Assembly: GCA_964462675.1 (NCBI GenBank)
Contig: CAYWYS010000048.1
Span: forward strand, 1-21,249
Length of the DNA: 21,249 bases
Reading direction: 5' to 3'
Source: XN24 sp964462675
GTDB taxonomy: Bacteria > Pseudomonadota > Gammaproteobacteria > Steroidobacterales > XN24
Below the pieces are notes generated by a model. That model had not been told where the DNA came from and made no database searches. It saw only the letters and a list, made by a program, of their open reading frames with translations. Every line of letters begins with the position of its first letter. The first letter of the stretch is position 1. A program made the position numbers and the translations under genes. Of this stretch, positions 1 to 8,196 are shown piece by piece.

Positions 1-380
1 CGCGTGCCCCGACGTTCTCAAGTCCACGGGCGACCCCTAGCCCTCGCGCGGCCCCGAGTCCGCGGGCGGCCCCTAGCTCGCGGGCGACCCCTAGCTCGCG
101 GGCGACCCCTGGCTCGCGGGCGGCCCCTAGCTCGCGGGCGGCCCCTAGCTCGCGGGCGACCCCTGGCTCGCGGGCGACCGCGCCGGCTCCCGCGGCCGCA
201 CCCTCGTCCCCGGCGCCGCAGCAGCGCGCCGCCGGGCGCGGCACAGGCGCCAGCGCCACGCCGGCCGGTAGCGGCCGCGGTCCGGCCAGTGCCTCGGCGG
301 GCAGCCGGCCCTCCGGCAATGAGCGCGCTTCCGGCGGCAACCGCGGCGGACCGGGCGGCGAGCGGCGCAGCGCCCGCTAG
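1..380 (+). CDS. 3' end of an unidentified protein with a Ser/Arg/Ala/Pro repeat tail (partial)
   Basis: The frame starting at base 3 is open from the window edge to a TAG at 378-380, giving about 125 residues with no start in the window. It begins with nine hexapeptide repeats of the form S-S-R-A-T/A-P, runs through an Ala/Pro/Gln stretch, and ends in a Gly/Arg/Ser-rich tail closing with GGPGGERRSAR. I prefer this frame to the two other open readings (plus frame 1 and a minus frame) because its stop meets the stop of the opposite gene exactly, its codons end mostly in G or C, and basic Gly-rich tails are common on RNA-binding proteins. DEAD-box RNA helicases of the RhlE type often end this way, but no helicase motif is in the window, so that identity is only a guess. 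The segment is probably disordered. Confidence 0.55.
   Translation, partial: RAPTFSSPRATPSPRAAPSPRAAPSSRATPSSRATPGSRAAPSSRAAPSSRATPGSRATAPAPAAAPSSPAPQQRAAGRGTGASATPAGSGRGPASASAGSRPSGNERASGGNRGGPGGERRSAR
21..182 (+). repeat. Tandem repeat, nine 18-bp units
   Basis: Nine head-to-tail units with consensus AGCTCGCGGGCGACCCCT run without a break. Differences are mainly A/G at the ACC/GCC codon and AGC/GGC at the first codon; the first three units are more diverged. Since 18 is a multiple of three, gain or loss of units keeps the frame. In the preferred plus frame each unit encodes S/G-S/P-R-A-T/A-P. The central units are nearly identical, which suggests recent slippage or unequal recombination. 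Confidence 0.9.
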
Positions 381-2407
381 GGCTGCAGGAACTCCGCCAG
401 CCAGTCCTTCTTTTCGGTGTACCAGCGCAGCGAGTTGTTCGGCTTCAGGATCCAGTGATTCTCGTCCGGGTAGTACACGAAGCGGCTGCGGACGCCCCGG
501 TTCTGCAGGATGTTGAACAGCTCGATGCCGTGATTCAGCGGCACGCGATAGTCGAGCTGGCCGTGGATGACCAGCGTCGGCGTATCGAAGTTCGCCGCGC
601 CATTGTGGGGCGAGGACAGCTCGTAGTGTGAGGGATTGACCCAGTACTCGCCGAACCGGCGCTGCGACGCGCCGTAGTCCGACGCGTACTGCGTCAGCCA
701 GTTGAACACGGCCGCATGCGCGACGAGCGTCTTGAAGGGATGCTCCCGGCCCAGCAGGATCGACGCCAGGTAGCCGCCATAGCTGCCGCCACCGGCGCCC
801 ATGCGCTCCGCATCGATCCAGGGCTGGGCAGCGAACCACTCGGCTGCCTTGATCGTGTCGATATACGGCAGCTCGGACTGGTGGGGATTGATGGAATCCG
901 TGAAGTCCTGGCCGAAGCCGCTCGAGCCGTGAAAGTTGTGCCAGCCCGTTACGTAGCCCCAGCCGGCAAACACATGCGCGTTCCAGCGGAAATGGAAGCC
1001 GTCCGGAATGCCGTTGTGCGGGCCGCCATGCAGCAGCAGGTACAGCGGATATTTTTGCGCCGGATCGAAGCCCGGCGGATAGACGACCCACATCTGGATT
1101 GGCGCGCCGTTCGCGCCCTCGTAGGTGACGCTCTCGTAGCGGCCGAAGTCGACGCCGGCGAGGATCGCGTCGTTGAACCGGGACAGCTTCGTGACGGCGC
1201 CCTGGCGCGGGTCGATGCTGACAAGCGTCGGCGGCTCGCTGAAGCTCTGTCGCAGCGCCAGCAGCACACGTCCATTGGCCGACAGCACGGGGGCGGAGAA
1301 GCTGTGCTCGCGGGTGATGGCGCGCGACGTGCCGCTGCGCATGTCGATCGCGTACAGCCGATGATTCCCTGCGTCATCGACGACGGTGTACACGCTGCGG
1401 CTGTCCGGCGCCCAGGTCACGCCGCTGACCGAGCGGTCGAAGCCCTCCGTGACGATGCGCTGGGAGCCGCTGCTGCGATCGTGCAGCACCAATTGCGACT
1501 GGTCGCCATAGAAGCCCCGGATGCTTTGCTTCGAAAAGGCCAGCAGGCGTCCGTCGGGGCTGTAGGCCGGCGCAAAATCTGGCGCCTCATTGTCGGGCGT
1601 GATGTTGCGGGCCTGGCCGCCGGCCGCCGGGAGCAGGTAGATGTCGGGATTCGAACGAGTCCCGGTCGCGTCGGAGTCGGCCACGACGGCGATCTCGGCG
1701 CCGTCGGGCGAAATATCGTAGCTACCCGTGCCGGCCTCGCTGATCATCAGGTGGATACCGGAACCTGGCGTGATCGGCCGCGGCTCGCCGCCGTCGATCG
1801 AGATCCGGTACAGGTGCGGCCGGCGCGCATCGTGCCAGCGGTCCCAGTAACTGAGCGGCGCCTTGTCCCAGGCCTTGGCCGATACCTTCGAGTCCTTCTC
1901 GGCCTTCAGGCGCGCAGCCATCGTTTCCCAGTCCTCGGCGTCCTCGAATACCCGGCTGATGAACGCGAGCTCGCGCGAATCGGGAAACCATTTCGGCGCG
2001 CCGGCGCCCGTCGGCACGCTGGTCAGCCTGCCGGCTTCGCCCCCGCCGACCGGGATCACGTAGATTTGGCCCTGCTCGTCGTCGCCGCGCTTGGAGACGA
2101 ACGCGATGTACTTGCCGTCCGGGCTCCACGCGGGACTCGAATCGGCGCCCGGATGCGTCGTCAGCTGCCGGGCCGCGCTGCCGTCTGCGGGCACCAGCCA
2201 CAGGTTCGTGATCGCCTTGTCCTCGGGCACTTCGTAGCGAGTCACGGCGACGACAGCCTGCTTGCCGTCCGGCGAAATTGTCGGGCTGGAGAGCCGCTGC
2301 AACTGCCACATCGTGTCTGCATCGAGGGGCTTGCGTTCGCTCGCAGATACCGTCGAGCAGAGCGCAAAGATCAGCATCAGCGCGCAGAGAATCGGGTGCC
2401 GCATCAT
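377..2407 (-). CDS. Secreted S9 family (prolyl oligopeptidase-type) peptidase
   Basis: This 676-residue serine peptidase resembles dipeptidyl/acylaminoacyl peptidases, which trim short peptides. I place the start at the ATG at 2407, not at the longer open frame from 2479, because GGAGG lies 7 nt upstream and the protein then opens with a signal peptide (MMRHPILCALMLIFALCSTVSASE), predicting export. Residues about 45-400 contain repeated SPDGK/R motifs of a WD40-like beta-propeller. The C-terminal alpha/beta-hydrolase domain carries GGGSYGGY with nucleophile Ser542; Asp619 in QLDYRVP and His651 in DENHW complete the triad, the usual S9 order and spacing. The stop overlaps that of the convergent upstream gene. 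It is divergent from tpl, with 159 bp between the starts. Family confidence is high; exact specificity cannot be read from sequence. Confidence 0.93.
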   Translation of the reverse strand: MMRHPILCALMLIFALCSTVSASERKPLDADTMWQLQRLSSPTISPDGKQAVVAVTRYEVPEDKAITNLWLVPADGSAARQLTTHPGADSSPAWSPDGKYIAFVSKRGDDEQGQIYVIPVGGGEAGRLTSVPTGAGAPKWFPDSRELAFISRVFEDAEDWETMAARLKAEKDSKVSAKAWDKAPLSYWDRWHDARRPHLYRISIDGGEPRPITPGSGIHLMISEAGTGSYDISPDGAEIAVVADSDATGTRSNPDIYLLPAAGGQARNITPDNEAPDFAPAYSPDGRLLAFSKQSIRGFYGDQSQLVLHDRSSGSQRIVTEGFDRSVSGVTWAPDSRSVYTVVDDAGNHRLYAIDMRSGTSRAITREHSFSAPVLSANGRVLLALRQSFSEPPTLVSIDPRQGAVTKLSRFNDAILAGVDFGRYESVTYEGANGAPIQMWVVYPPGFDPAQKYPLYLLLHGGPHNGIPDGFHFRWNAHVFAGWGYVTGWHNFHGSSGFGQDFTDSINPHQSELPYIDTIKAAEWFAAQPWIDAERMGAGGGSYGGYLASILLGREHPFKTLVAHAAVFNWLTQYASDYGASQRRFGEYWVNPSHYELSSPHNGAANFDTPTLVIHGQLDYRVPLNHGIELFNILQNRGVRSRFVYYPDENHWILKPNNSLRWYTEKKDWLAEFLQP

Positions 2408-2502
2408 TATTGTTCCTCCAGGCAGGTCCAGAAGCCAAGCGTGGATGATAACGCGACAAACGCCGCTGGGAGATTTCAATACGGTCTATTGCTAATCCGA
2501 AG

Positions 2503-2522
2503 CTGCCTATACATACAGGCAG
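2503..2522 (+). promoter_or_regulatory. Dyad overlapping a possible -10 box upstream of tpl
   Basis: Six-base arms CTGCCT and AGGCAG form a perfect inverted repeat around eight central bases. The hexamer TATACA at 2508-2513 could serve as a -10 element, placing transcription start near 2520 and leaving about 47 nt of leader before the tpl ATG at 2567. No good -35 box is visible at the matching distance, which would suit activator dependence. The sequence does not resemble the TyrR box (TGTAAA-N6-TTTACA) of enterobacterial tpl genes. This is pattern-based inference only. Confidence 0.3.
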
Positions 2523-2566
2523 AATGTGCTTTTGGCTGCCCGGCAAGGGCCAGCGGGGGAACCGGC

Positions 2567-3952
2567 ATGACCAGCAAGCGACGCTCGTGGGCCGAGCCGT
2601 TCAAGATCAAGATGGTCGAGCTGCTGAAGACGACCACGCCGGAAGAGCGGCGCAAGGCGATCGTCGAAGCGGGCTACAACACTTTCCTGCTGCGCTCCGA
2701 CGACGTCTACATCGACCTGCTGACGGACTCGGGCGTCTCGGCGATGAGCGATCGCCAGTGGGCCGGCATGATGCTCGGCGACGAGGCCTATGCCGGCAGC
2801 GCCAATTACTACCACCTGCGCGATACCGTCGAGCAGGTCTACGGCTACCGTCACATGGTGCCGACGCACCAGGGCCGCGGCGCCGAGCACCTGATCAGCC
2901 GCCTGCTGATCAAGGCTGGCGACTACGTGCCGGGCAACATGTATTTCACGACCACCCGCGTGCACCAGGAGCTCGCCGGCGGCACCTTCGTCGACGTCAT
3001 CGTGGACGAAGCGCACGACGCCTCGGATTCCTCGCCCTTCAAGGGCAACATGGACCTTGCCAAGCTCGATGCGCTGGTGGCGCGCGTGGGCGCCGAGCGA
3101 ATCCCCTACCTCAGCCTCGCCACGGCCGTGAACATGGCGGGCGGCCAGCCGGTCTCGATGGCCAACCTCAAGGCCGTGCGCGCGTGGTCAGAAGCGCACC
3201 GCATCCCGATCGTGCACGACATGACGCGGGTCGCCGAGAACGCCTATTTCATCCAGCAACGCGAGGCCGGCTACCAGGACCAAAGCATCGCTGCGATCGT
3301 GCACGAGATCTGCTCCCTGACGGACATCGCGACGATGTCAGCGAAGAAGGACGCGCTGGTCAACATCGGCGGGTTCCTCGCGATGAACGACGCTGACCTG
3401 TACCGGCGCGCCTGCGACCTCGTGGTCGTCTACGAGGGCCTGCACACATACGGAGGCCTTGCCGGGCGCGACATGGAAGCGATGTCGATCGGCATTCGCG
3501 AGAGCGTGGACGATCACCACATACGCGCGCGCGTCGGCCAGGTCGAGTACCTCGGCAGGCTGCTCGATGACGCCGGCGTGCCGATCGTGCAGCCGGTCGG
3601 CGGCCACGCGGTATTCCTGGATGCGCGCCGCATCCTGCCGCACATTCCGCAGCACCAGTTCCCCGCGCAGGCGCTCGCGGCCGCGATCTATGTCGATTCC
3701 GGCGTCCGCTCCATGGAGCGCGGCGCGGTATCGGCGGGACGCGACAAGGAAACCGGCCAGGACTACATGCCGAGTCTCGAGCTGGTCCGCCTGACGATCC
3801 CCCGCCGCGTCTACACGCAGGCGCACATGGACGTGGTCGCCGAGAGCGTCATCGAGGTCGCGGCGCAGGCGGACACCATCCGCGGGCTCAGATTCAGCTA
3901 CGAGCCCGAGCAGCTGCGCTTCTTCCTGGGGCGGTTCGAGCCGGTCGACTGA
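2567..3952 (+). CDS. tpl: Tyrosine phenol-lyase (PLP-dependent beta-eliminating lyase)
   Basis: The 461-residue protein belongs to the tryptophanase/tyrosine phenol-lyase family and should cleave L-tyrosine to phenol, pyruvate and ammonia; the reaction is reversible. The aldimine lysine is Lys261 in TMSAKKD. Relative to Citrobacter TPL numbering the offset is +4: Tyr75, Asp218 and Arg408 match Tyr71, Asp214 and Arg404, and the phenol-contacting residues match too, Thr128 (Thr124) in YFTTTR and Arg385 (Arg381) in SMERG. Tryptophanase has Asp and a hydrophobic residue at those two positions, so TPL is the better call. Phe452 matches Phe448. GGGGA precedes the ATG at 2567 by about 7 nt. The gene is divergent from the S9 peptidase and ends 18 bp from the end of metX. 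No tyrosine transporter gene is adjacent. Confidence 0.92.
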   Translation: MTSKRRSWAEPFKIKMVELLKTTTPEERRKAIVEAGYNTFLLRSDDVYIDLLTDSGVSAMSDRQWAGMMLGDEAYAGSANYYHLRDTVEQVYGYRHMVPTHQGRGAEHLISRLLIKAGDYVPGNMYFTTTRVHQELAGGTFVDVIVDEAHDASDSSPFKGNMDLAKLDALVARVGAERIPYLSLATAVNMAGGQPVSMANLKAVRAWSEAHRIPIVHDMTRVAENAYFIQQREAGYQDQSIAAIVHEICSLTDIATMSAKKDALVNIGGFLAMNDADLYRRACDLVVVYEGLHTYGGLAGRDMEAMSIGIRESVDDHHIRARVGQVEYLGRLLDDAGVPIVQPVGGHAVFLDARRILPHIPQHQFPAQALAAAIYVDSGVRSMERGAVSAGRDKETGQDYMPSLELVRLTIPRRVYTQAHMDVVAESVIEVAAQADTIRGLRFSYEPEQLRFFLGRFEPVD

Positions 3953-3970
3953 GGAGCCGGCCCGGGCCCG

Positions 3971-5035
3971 TCACTGGCGACGCAGTCCGAGCAACATCGC
4001 GCTGAGCGCCTCGGTCTCGATCAGGAAGCCGTCGTGGCCGGCCGAGGTGTGCAGCACCTCGTAGCGCGCGCCGGGCAGCAATGCCGCAAGCTCCTGCTGT
4101 TCGCGCGGCGGATACAGCACGTCCGAGTCCACGGAGACGATCAGCGCCGGCATCTTCATGGCACCGAGCACCTCGGCATACTCGCCCCGCCCGCGCGCCA
4201 GGTCGTGGCTGTCCATCGCCTGCGTGAGCCGGACATAGGTGTTGGCGTCGAAGCGGCGGTAGAGTTTCTCGCCCTGGTAATTGAGGTAGGAACTCACGGC
4301 GAACTGGCCGTCCCAGTCCTGCGTCTTGCGCCCGAAGCGTTGTTCGAAGTTCTCCCAGCTGCGGTAACTGCACATCGCAATCATGCGCGCCACCGACAGG
4401 CCGTAGCGCGGCGGCCGGTCGAGCGGATAGCGACCGTCGCGCCAGTCCGGGTCCAGGTAGATCGCGCGGCGCTGGCTCTCGCTGATTGCTATGCACCAGG
4501 CCGAGTGGCGCCCGGAGACCCCGATCGGCGCCATCGCCCTGACCCGCTCCGGGTAACTGGCCGCCCACTCCAGCACCTGCATGCCGCCGAGCGAAGGCCC
4601 GAGCACCAGCTGCAGTTCGCCAACGCCGAGATCATCGAGCAGCAGCGCCTGCAGCCGCACCATGTCGCGAATGGTCGCAACCGGAAAGCGGCTGCCCCAG
4701 GGCTCGCCATCTTCGGGATGCGGCTGGATCGCGCCGCTGGTCCCGTAGCAGCCGGTCAGCACATTGCTGCAGATGATGAAATCGCGCGCCGGGTCCAACG
4801 CCCGGTCCGGCCCGAACAGCCCGCCCCACCAGACGTCGGCATCGGCCGAACCTGTCAGCGCGTGGCAGACGAGCACGGCGTTGCCGCCATCGGGCGCAAG
4901 CTCACCCCAGGTGCGATAGGCGACCTGCACGCCCGGCAGCACGATGCCGCTCTCGAGCGCGAACGGCGCATCGAGTCGCCACAGGCGCGTCTCCTTCGAG
5001 ACCGGCGCCGCGGACACCAGCGGGAGCTTGCTCAT
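3971..5035 (-). CDS. metX: Homoserine O-acyltransferase, MetX type (probably O-acetyltransferase)
   Basis: The 354-residue alpha/beta-hydrolase-fold enzyme should transfer an acyl group from CoA to the hydroxyl of homoserine, activating it for methionine synthesis. Family motifs are in order: LVCHALTGSADA near residue 55, NVLTGCYGTSGA near 91, the nucleophile elbow GPSLGGMQ with Ser148, acid Asp305 in DSDVLYPP, and His334 in SAGHDGF. Length is normal for the family. Its ATG overlaps the stop of metY by 4 nt (ATGA), so the two are very likely translationally coupled. Some MetX enzymes use succinyl-CoA and overall similarity does not settle this; the adjacent O-acetylhomoserine sulfhydrylase favours acetyl-CoA. 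The gene converges on tpl with an 18-bp GC-rich gap. Confidence 0.93.
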   Translation of the reverse strand: MSKLPLVSAAPVSKETRLWRLDAPFALESGIVLPGVQVAYRTWGELAPDGGNAVLVCHALTGSADADVWWGGLFGPDRALDPARDFIICSNVLTGCYGTSGAIQPHPEDGEPWGSRFPVATIRDMVRLQALLLDDLGVGELQLVLGPSLGGMQVLEWAASYPERVRAMAPIGVSGRHSAWCIAISESQRRAIYLDPDWRDGRYPLDRPPRYGLSVARMIAMCSYRSWENFEQRFGRKTQDWDGQFAVSSYLNYQGEKLYRRFDANTYVRLTQAMDSHDLARGRGEYAEVLGAMKMPALIVSVDSDVLYPPREQQELAALLPGARYEVLHTSAGHDGFLIETEALSAMLLGLRRQ

Positions 5036-6342
5036 CCGCCCTGGCTCGCCACCTTGGCGAAGGCCTGGCTGAAGTCTTCCTTGATGTCGTCGATGTGCTC
5101 GATGCCGACCGCGACACGCACCAGGTCCGGCCTGACGCCGGCCGCGAGCTGATCCGCCGCGGAGAGCTGCTGGTGAGTCGTGCTCGCCGGGTGGATGAGC
5201 AGCGTCTTTGCGTCGCCGACATTTGCAAGGTGGCTGGCGAGTTCCACCGAGTTGATGAAGCGTTTGCCCGCCTCGAGCCCGCCCTGGATGCCGAAAGTCA
5301 GCACGGCGCCGAAGCCATGGCGCAAGTACTTCTTTGCGCGCTCGTGATACGGGTGGTCCTCGAGACCAAGAAAGTTCACCCGCTCGACCAGCGGCTGGGC
5401 CTTGAGCCAGCGCGCCAGCTCGAGTGCATTGTCGCAGTGCCGTTGCACGCGCAAGGACAGCGTCTCGAGCCCCTGCAGGAACAGGAAGGAATTGAAGGGC
5501 GCGAGCGCCGGACCCCAGTCGCGCAATCCCTCGACTCGGGCGCGAATGATGAACGCGATATTGCCGAATGGCCCGTCCGGGCTGAACACCTCGGCGAAGT
5601 TCATGCCGTGGTAGCCGGGGGACGGGCTGTGAAAGGTCTTGAAGCGCTCGCCGAACCAGTCGAACTTGCCCGCGTCGACGATGACGCCGCCGATCGAGGT
5701 GCCATGCCCTCCGATCCACTTCGTGGCCGACTGCACGACGATGTCGGCGCCGTGCTCGATCGGCCGCAGCAGGTAGCCGGCGCAGCCAAAGGTGTTGTCG
5801 ACGACCAGCGGCAGGCCGTGCGCCTTCGCGATCGCCGAGAGGCGCTCGAAATCCGGCACGTCGAAGCCCGGGTTGCCGATGCTTTCGACGTACAGCGCGC
5901 GGGTACGGTCGTCGATGGCGCGCTCCCAGCCGGCGAAATCGTCGGTGCCGACGAAGCGCACATCGATGCCGAGGCGCGGGAACTGCACCTTGAACTGGTT
6001 CCAGGTGCCGCCGTAAAGACTGGTGGCCGACACGATGTTGTCGCCGGCTTCGGCGAGTGTCGTGATCGCCAGGAACTGCGCCGCCTGGCCGCTGGCCGTG
6101 GCAAGCGCCGCCACGCCGCCCTCGAGCGCCGCGACGCGCTGCTCGAACACGTCGGTCGTCGGGTTCATGATGCGCGTGTAGATGTTGCCGAACTCCTGCA
6201 GGGCGAACAGCCGCGCGCCGTGGTCAGCGTCGGTGAACGTGTAGGAGGTCGTCTGGTGGATCGGCACGGCGCGCGAGTGCGTGCCTGCGGCCGGCGCCTG
6301 CCCGGCATGGACCTGCAGGGTTTCGAATCTGTGCTTGCTCAT
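5032..6342 (-). CDS. metY: O-acetylhomoserine sulfhydrylase (aminocarboxypropyltransferase)
   Basis: This 436-residue Cys/Met-metabolism PLP enzyme should make homocysteine from O-acetylhomoserine and sulfide, bypassing cystathionine. The start region FETLQVHAGQ, the YTRIMNPTTDVFEQRVAALEGG segment, VDNTFGCAGYLLRP and the PLP site SATKWIGGHGTSIGG with Lys208 are typical of the MetY/Met17 branch, as is the length above 420 residues; cystathionine gamma-synthases are usually about 380-400. The ATG at 6342 has GGAG 5 nt upstream. It lies 36 bp downstream of the rhodanese-fused reductase gene and overlaps metX by 4 nt, so the three are probably one transcript. No SAM riboswitch or other leader fits in the 36-bp gap. 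Confidence 0.93.
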   Translation of the reverse strand: MSKHRFETLQVHAGQAPAAGTHSRAVPIHQTTSYTFTDADHGARLFALQEFGNIYTRIMNPTTDVFEQRVAALEGGVAALATASGQAAQFLAITTLAEAGDNIVSATSLYGGTWNQFKVQFPRLGIDVRFVGTDDFAGWERAIDDRTRALYVESIGNPGFDVPDFERLSAIAKAHGLPLVVDNTFGCAGYLLRPIEHGADIVVQSATKWIGGHGTSIGGVIVDAGKFDWFGERFKTFHSPSPGYHGMNFAEVFSPDGPFGNIAFIIRARVEGLRDWGPALAPFNSFLFLQGLETLSLRVQRHCDNALELARWLKAQPLVERVNFLGLEDHPYHERAKKYLRHGFGAVLTFGIQGGLEAGKRFINSVELASHLANVGDAKTLLIHPASTTHQQLSAADQLAAGVRPDLVRVAVGIEHIDDIKEDFSQAFAKVASQGG

Positions 6343-6378
6343 AGGTGCTCCAAGAGTTGTCCGCGCCTGCCAGCGGTC

Positions 6379-8136
6379 TCAGTCATCATCGACCAGGTGC
6401 TGGGGACATGGCAGATCGACCAGCGTCCCGGGCACTGCGCCGGAGCGGCGATTCATCGAAAAATCCCGCATCGCCGCAGCGCCGGACAGATTGTAGACCT
6501 CGGCGAACTGGTGCTGCACGAGAATTCGCAGCGCCAGGTGGGCGCGTGGCCCACCGCGACAGGTCACGACCGTCGGGCGCGCCGGATCGAGCTCGATCAA
6601 CCGGTCGCGCAGCTCGTTGAGCCGGATATTTATCGCATGCGGAGCATGCGACAACGGCAGCGCCTCGATCTCCGCGGGCTCGCGGACATCGACGACCTGG
6701 AAACCCGACAGATCCGCATCTGGCTGGATCAGACGAGACAGGCCGTCGAGGTCATTCTGCGCGGCAAATGCCGCCATGTGCAGCGGGTCCTTGGCAGACC
6801 CGAAGGGCGGCGCATAGGCGAGATCCAGGTCCGCGAGGTCATCGACCGTGCCGCGGAAATGCATCAACGTGGCGACGACATCGAGGCGCTTGTCGACCCC
6901 GGCGGCCCCGACGGCCTGCGCACCGAGCACGAGGCCGGTGGCGTTCTCGTAGACGAGCTTGACCGCCAGCGGCGCGGCGCCCGGGTAATAGCTGGCGTGG
7001 TGGTGGGAGACGATGTGCACCGCACGGGCATCGAACCCGGCCTGCCGCGCAGCCCGCAGCGACAGCCCGGCGATCCCCGCCGCGTAGCTGAATACGCGCA
7101 ACACCGATGTGCCCCAGGCCGCCGGCGCCGCCCTCGCAGCGCCCGTGGCGGCATGCTGACCGGCCAGCCGGCCGGTCCTGTTGGCGATGCCCGCCAGCGG
7201 CACGCGCATCCGCGCCCCCGTCGGGCCGAAGCTGTATTCCGCGGCATCGCCGACCGCATAGATGTCGGGGTCGGATGTCCGCATGAAGGCGTCGGTGACG
7301 ATGCCGCCCCCTGTCCCGATCGCCAGGCCCGCATCGGCGGCAAGCGTGACAACCGGCCGGACGCCGACGCTGAGCAATACCAGGTCGGCCGGCAGGCGCG
7401 TCCCGTCCGCAAGAGTCACGCCCGTCGCCTTGCCCTGTGCCTGCTCGATTGCAGTAATGCCGCGCCCGAGTTCGAGGCGGATACAGTTTCGTTCGATCTC
7501 GCGGTGCAGGGGCTCGGCAATCTCGCGGTCGAAGAACGGCATGACCTGTTCCTGCAACTCGACGACCGCGACTTTCAGTCCCCTGTGGACGAACTGTTCA
7601 GCCACCTCGAGACCAATATAGCCCGCGCCGACGACGACTGCCTCGCGGGCGTCCGCCATGGCCGCCATGATCCGGTCCATGTCGTCGATATTCCTCAGCG
7701 TGAATACGCCGCTGGCGTTCGCGCCCGGAATCGGCGGCACGACCGGCGCGGCGCCCGGTGACAGGATCAGCTTGTCGTAGCTTTCCGTGTAGGTCTCGCC
7801 GGTCGCGAGCTTCCTGGCCGTGACCGACTTGCCCGCCCGGTCGATCGCGATGACTTCCTGGCGGATGCGCGCATCGATGCGGAAGCGATCGTGAAACAAT
7901 TCCGGCGTCGCGATCAGCAGCTGGCTGCGATCCGTGATCTCCCCGCCGATGGAATACGGCAGGCCGCAGTTTGCGAACGAGACATGCTCGTCCTTCTCGA
8001 ACATCACGATCGTGGCGCGCTCGTTCAGGCGACGGGCCCTGGCAGCGGCGGAGGCACTGCCGGCCACGCCACCGACGATCACGATCTTTGGAGCGGACGC
8101 GGCCGGCGAATCGGTCTTCCGGGTCATGCTGGCCAC
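6379..8136 (-). CDS. CoA-disulfide/persulfide reductase with C-terminal rhodanese domain
   Basis: The 585-residue flavoprotein combines a pyridine nucleotide-disulfide oxidoreductase of the CoA-disulfide reductase type with a rhodanese domain. The FAD-binding loop is IVIVGGVAGSASA near residue 18; the redox Cys is Cys57 in SFANCGLPYSIGG; the NAD(P)H-binding GAGYIGLEVAE lies in the middle; YAVGDAAE is the second FAD contact; and a dimerisation domain follows. The rhodanese part starts near residue 465 with Cys526 in TCRGGPRA as its persulfide-carrying residue. Fused enzymes of this kind (Npsr type) reduce CoA or glutathione persulfides and polysulfide with NADH, releasing sulfide. The start used is GTG at 8136, with AAGGAG 11 nt upstream; the ATG at 8127 is an alternative. 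Placement just before metY suggests it supplies sulfide for homocysteine formation. Confidence 0.88.
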   Translation of the reverse strand: MASMTRKTDSPAASAPKIVIVGGVAGSASAAARARRLNERATIVMFEKDEHVSFANCGLPYSIGGEITDRSQLLIATPELFHDRFRIDARIRQEVIAIDRAGKSVTARKLATGETYTESYDKLILSPGAAPVVPPIPGANASGVFTLRNIDDMDRIMAAMADAREAVVVGAGYIGLEVAEQFVHRGLKVAVVELQEQVMPFFDREIAEPLHREIERNCIRLELGRGITAIEQAQGKATGVTLADGTRLPADLVLLSVGVRPVVTLAADAGLAIGTGGGIVTDAFMRTSDPDIYAVGDAAEYSFGPTGARMRVPLAGIANRTGRLAGQHAATGAARAAPAAWGTSVLRVFSYAAGIAGLSLRAARQAGFDARAVHIVSHHHASYYPGAAPLAVKLVYENATGLVLGAQAVGAAGVDKRLDVVATLMHFRGTVDDLADLDLAYAPPFGSAKDPLHMAAFAAQNDLDGLSRLIQPDADLSGFQVVDVREPAEIEALPLSHAPHAINIRLNELRDRLIELDPARPTVVTCRGGPRAHLALRILVQHQFAEVYNLSGAAAMRDFSMNRRSGAVPGTLVDLPCPQHLVDDD

Positions 8137-8196
8137 ACCACTTCAGTCTCCTTCCCTCGAAGGCAAATGCTATCGGGAACTCCGGCGATCATCGTC

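Noticed and set aside
21..182. CRISPR array
   Set aside because: Units are 18 bp, contiguous and lack unique spacers.
18..376. Minus-strand reading of the tandem repeat as an Arg/Pro/Gly tail joined to a frame opposite the peptidase
   Set aside because: It belongs to a shifted frame of the peptidase region and has no coding support before the repeat; the plus frame ending at 380 is better placed.
2408..2479. N-terminal extension of the S9 peptidase
   Set aside because: It precedes a clear signal peptide and a GGAGG ribosome site for the ATG at 2407.
716..2566. Long plus-strand open frame opposite the S9 peptidase, running into tpl
   Set aside because: It mirrors a gene with clear catalytic motifs and shows no family motif; it is only open because of high GC. 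The tpl protein starts at 2567 by homology and ribosome site.
6343..6378. SAM riboswitch before metY
   Set aside because: Only 36 bp separate it from the upstream stop, and no riboswitch-like helices are present; the 115-bp spacer before the reductase shows only a simple GC inverted repeat.
5095..7761. 888-codon plus-strand open frame opposite metY and the reductase
   Set aside because: Antisense of two well-identified enzymes, no recognisable domain.
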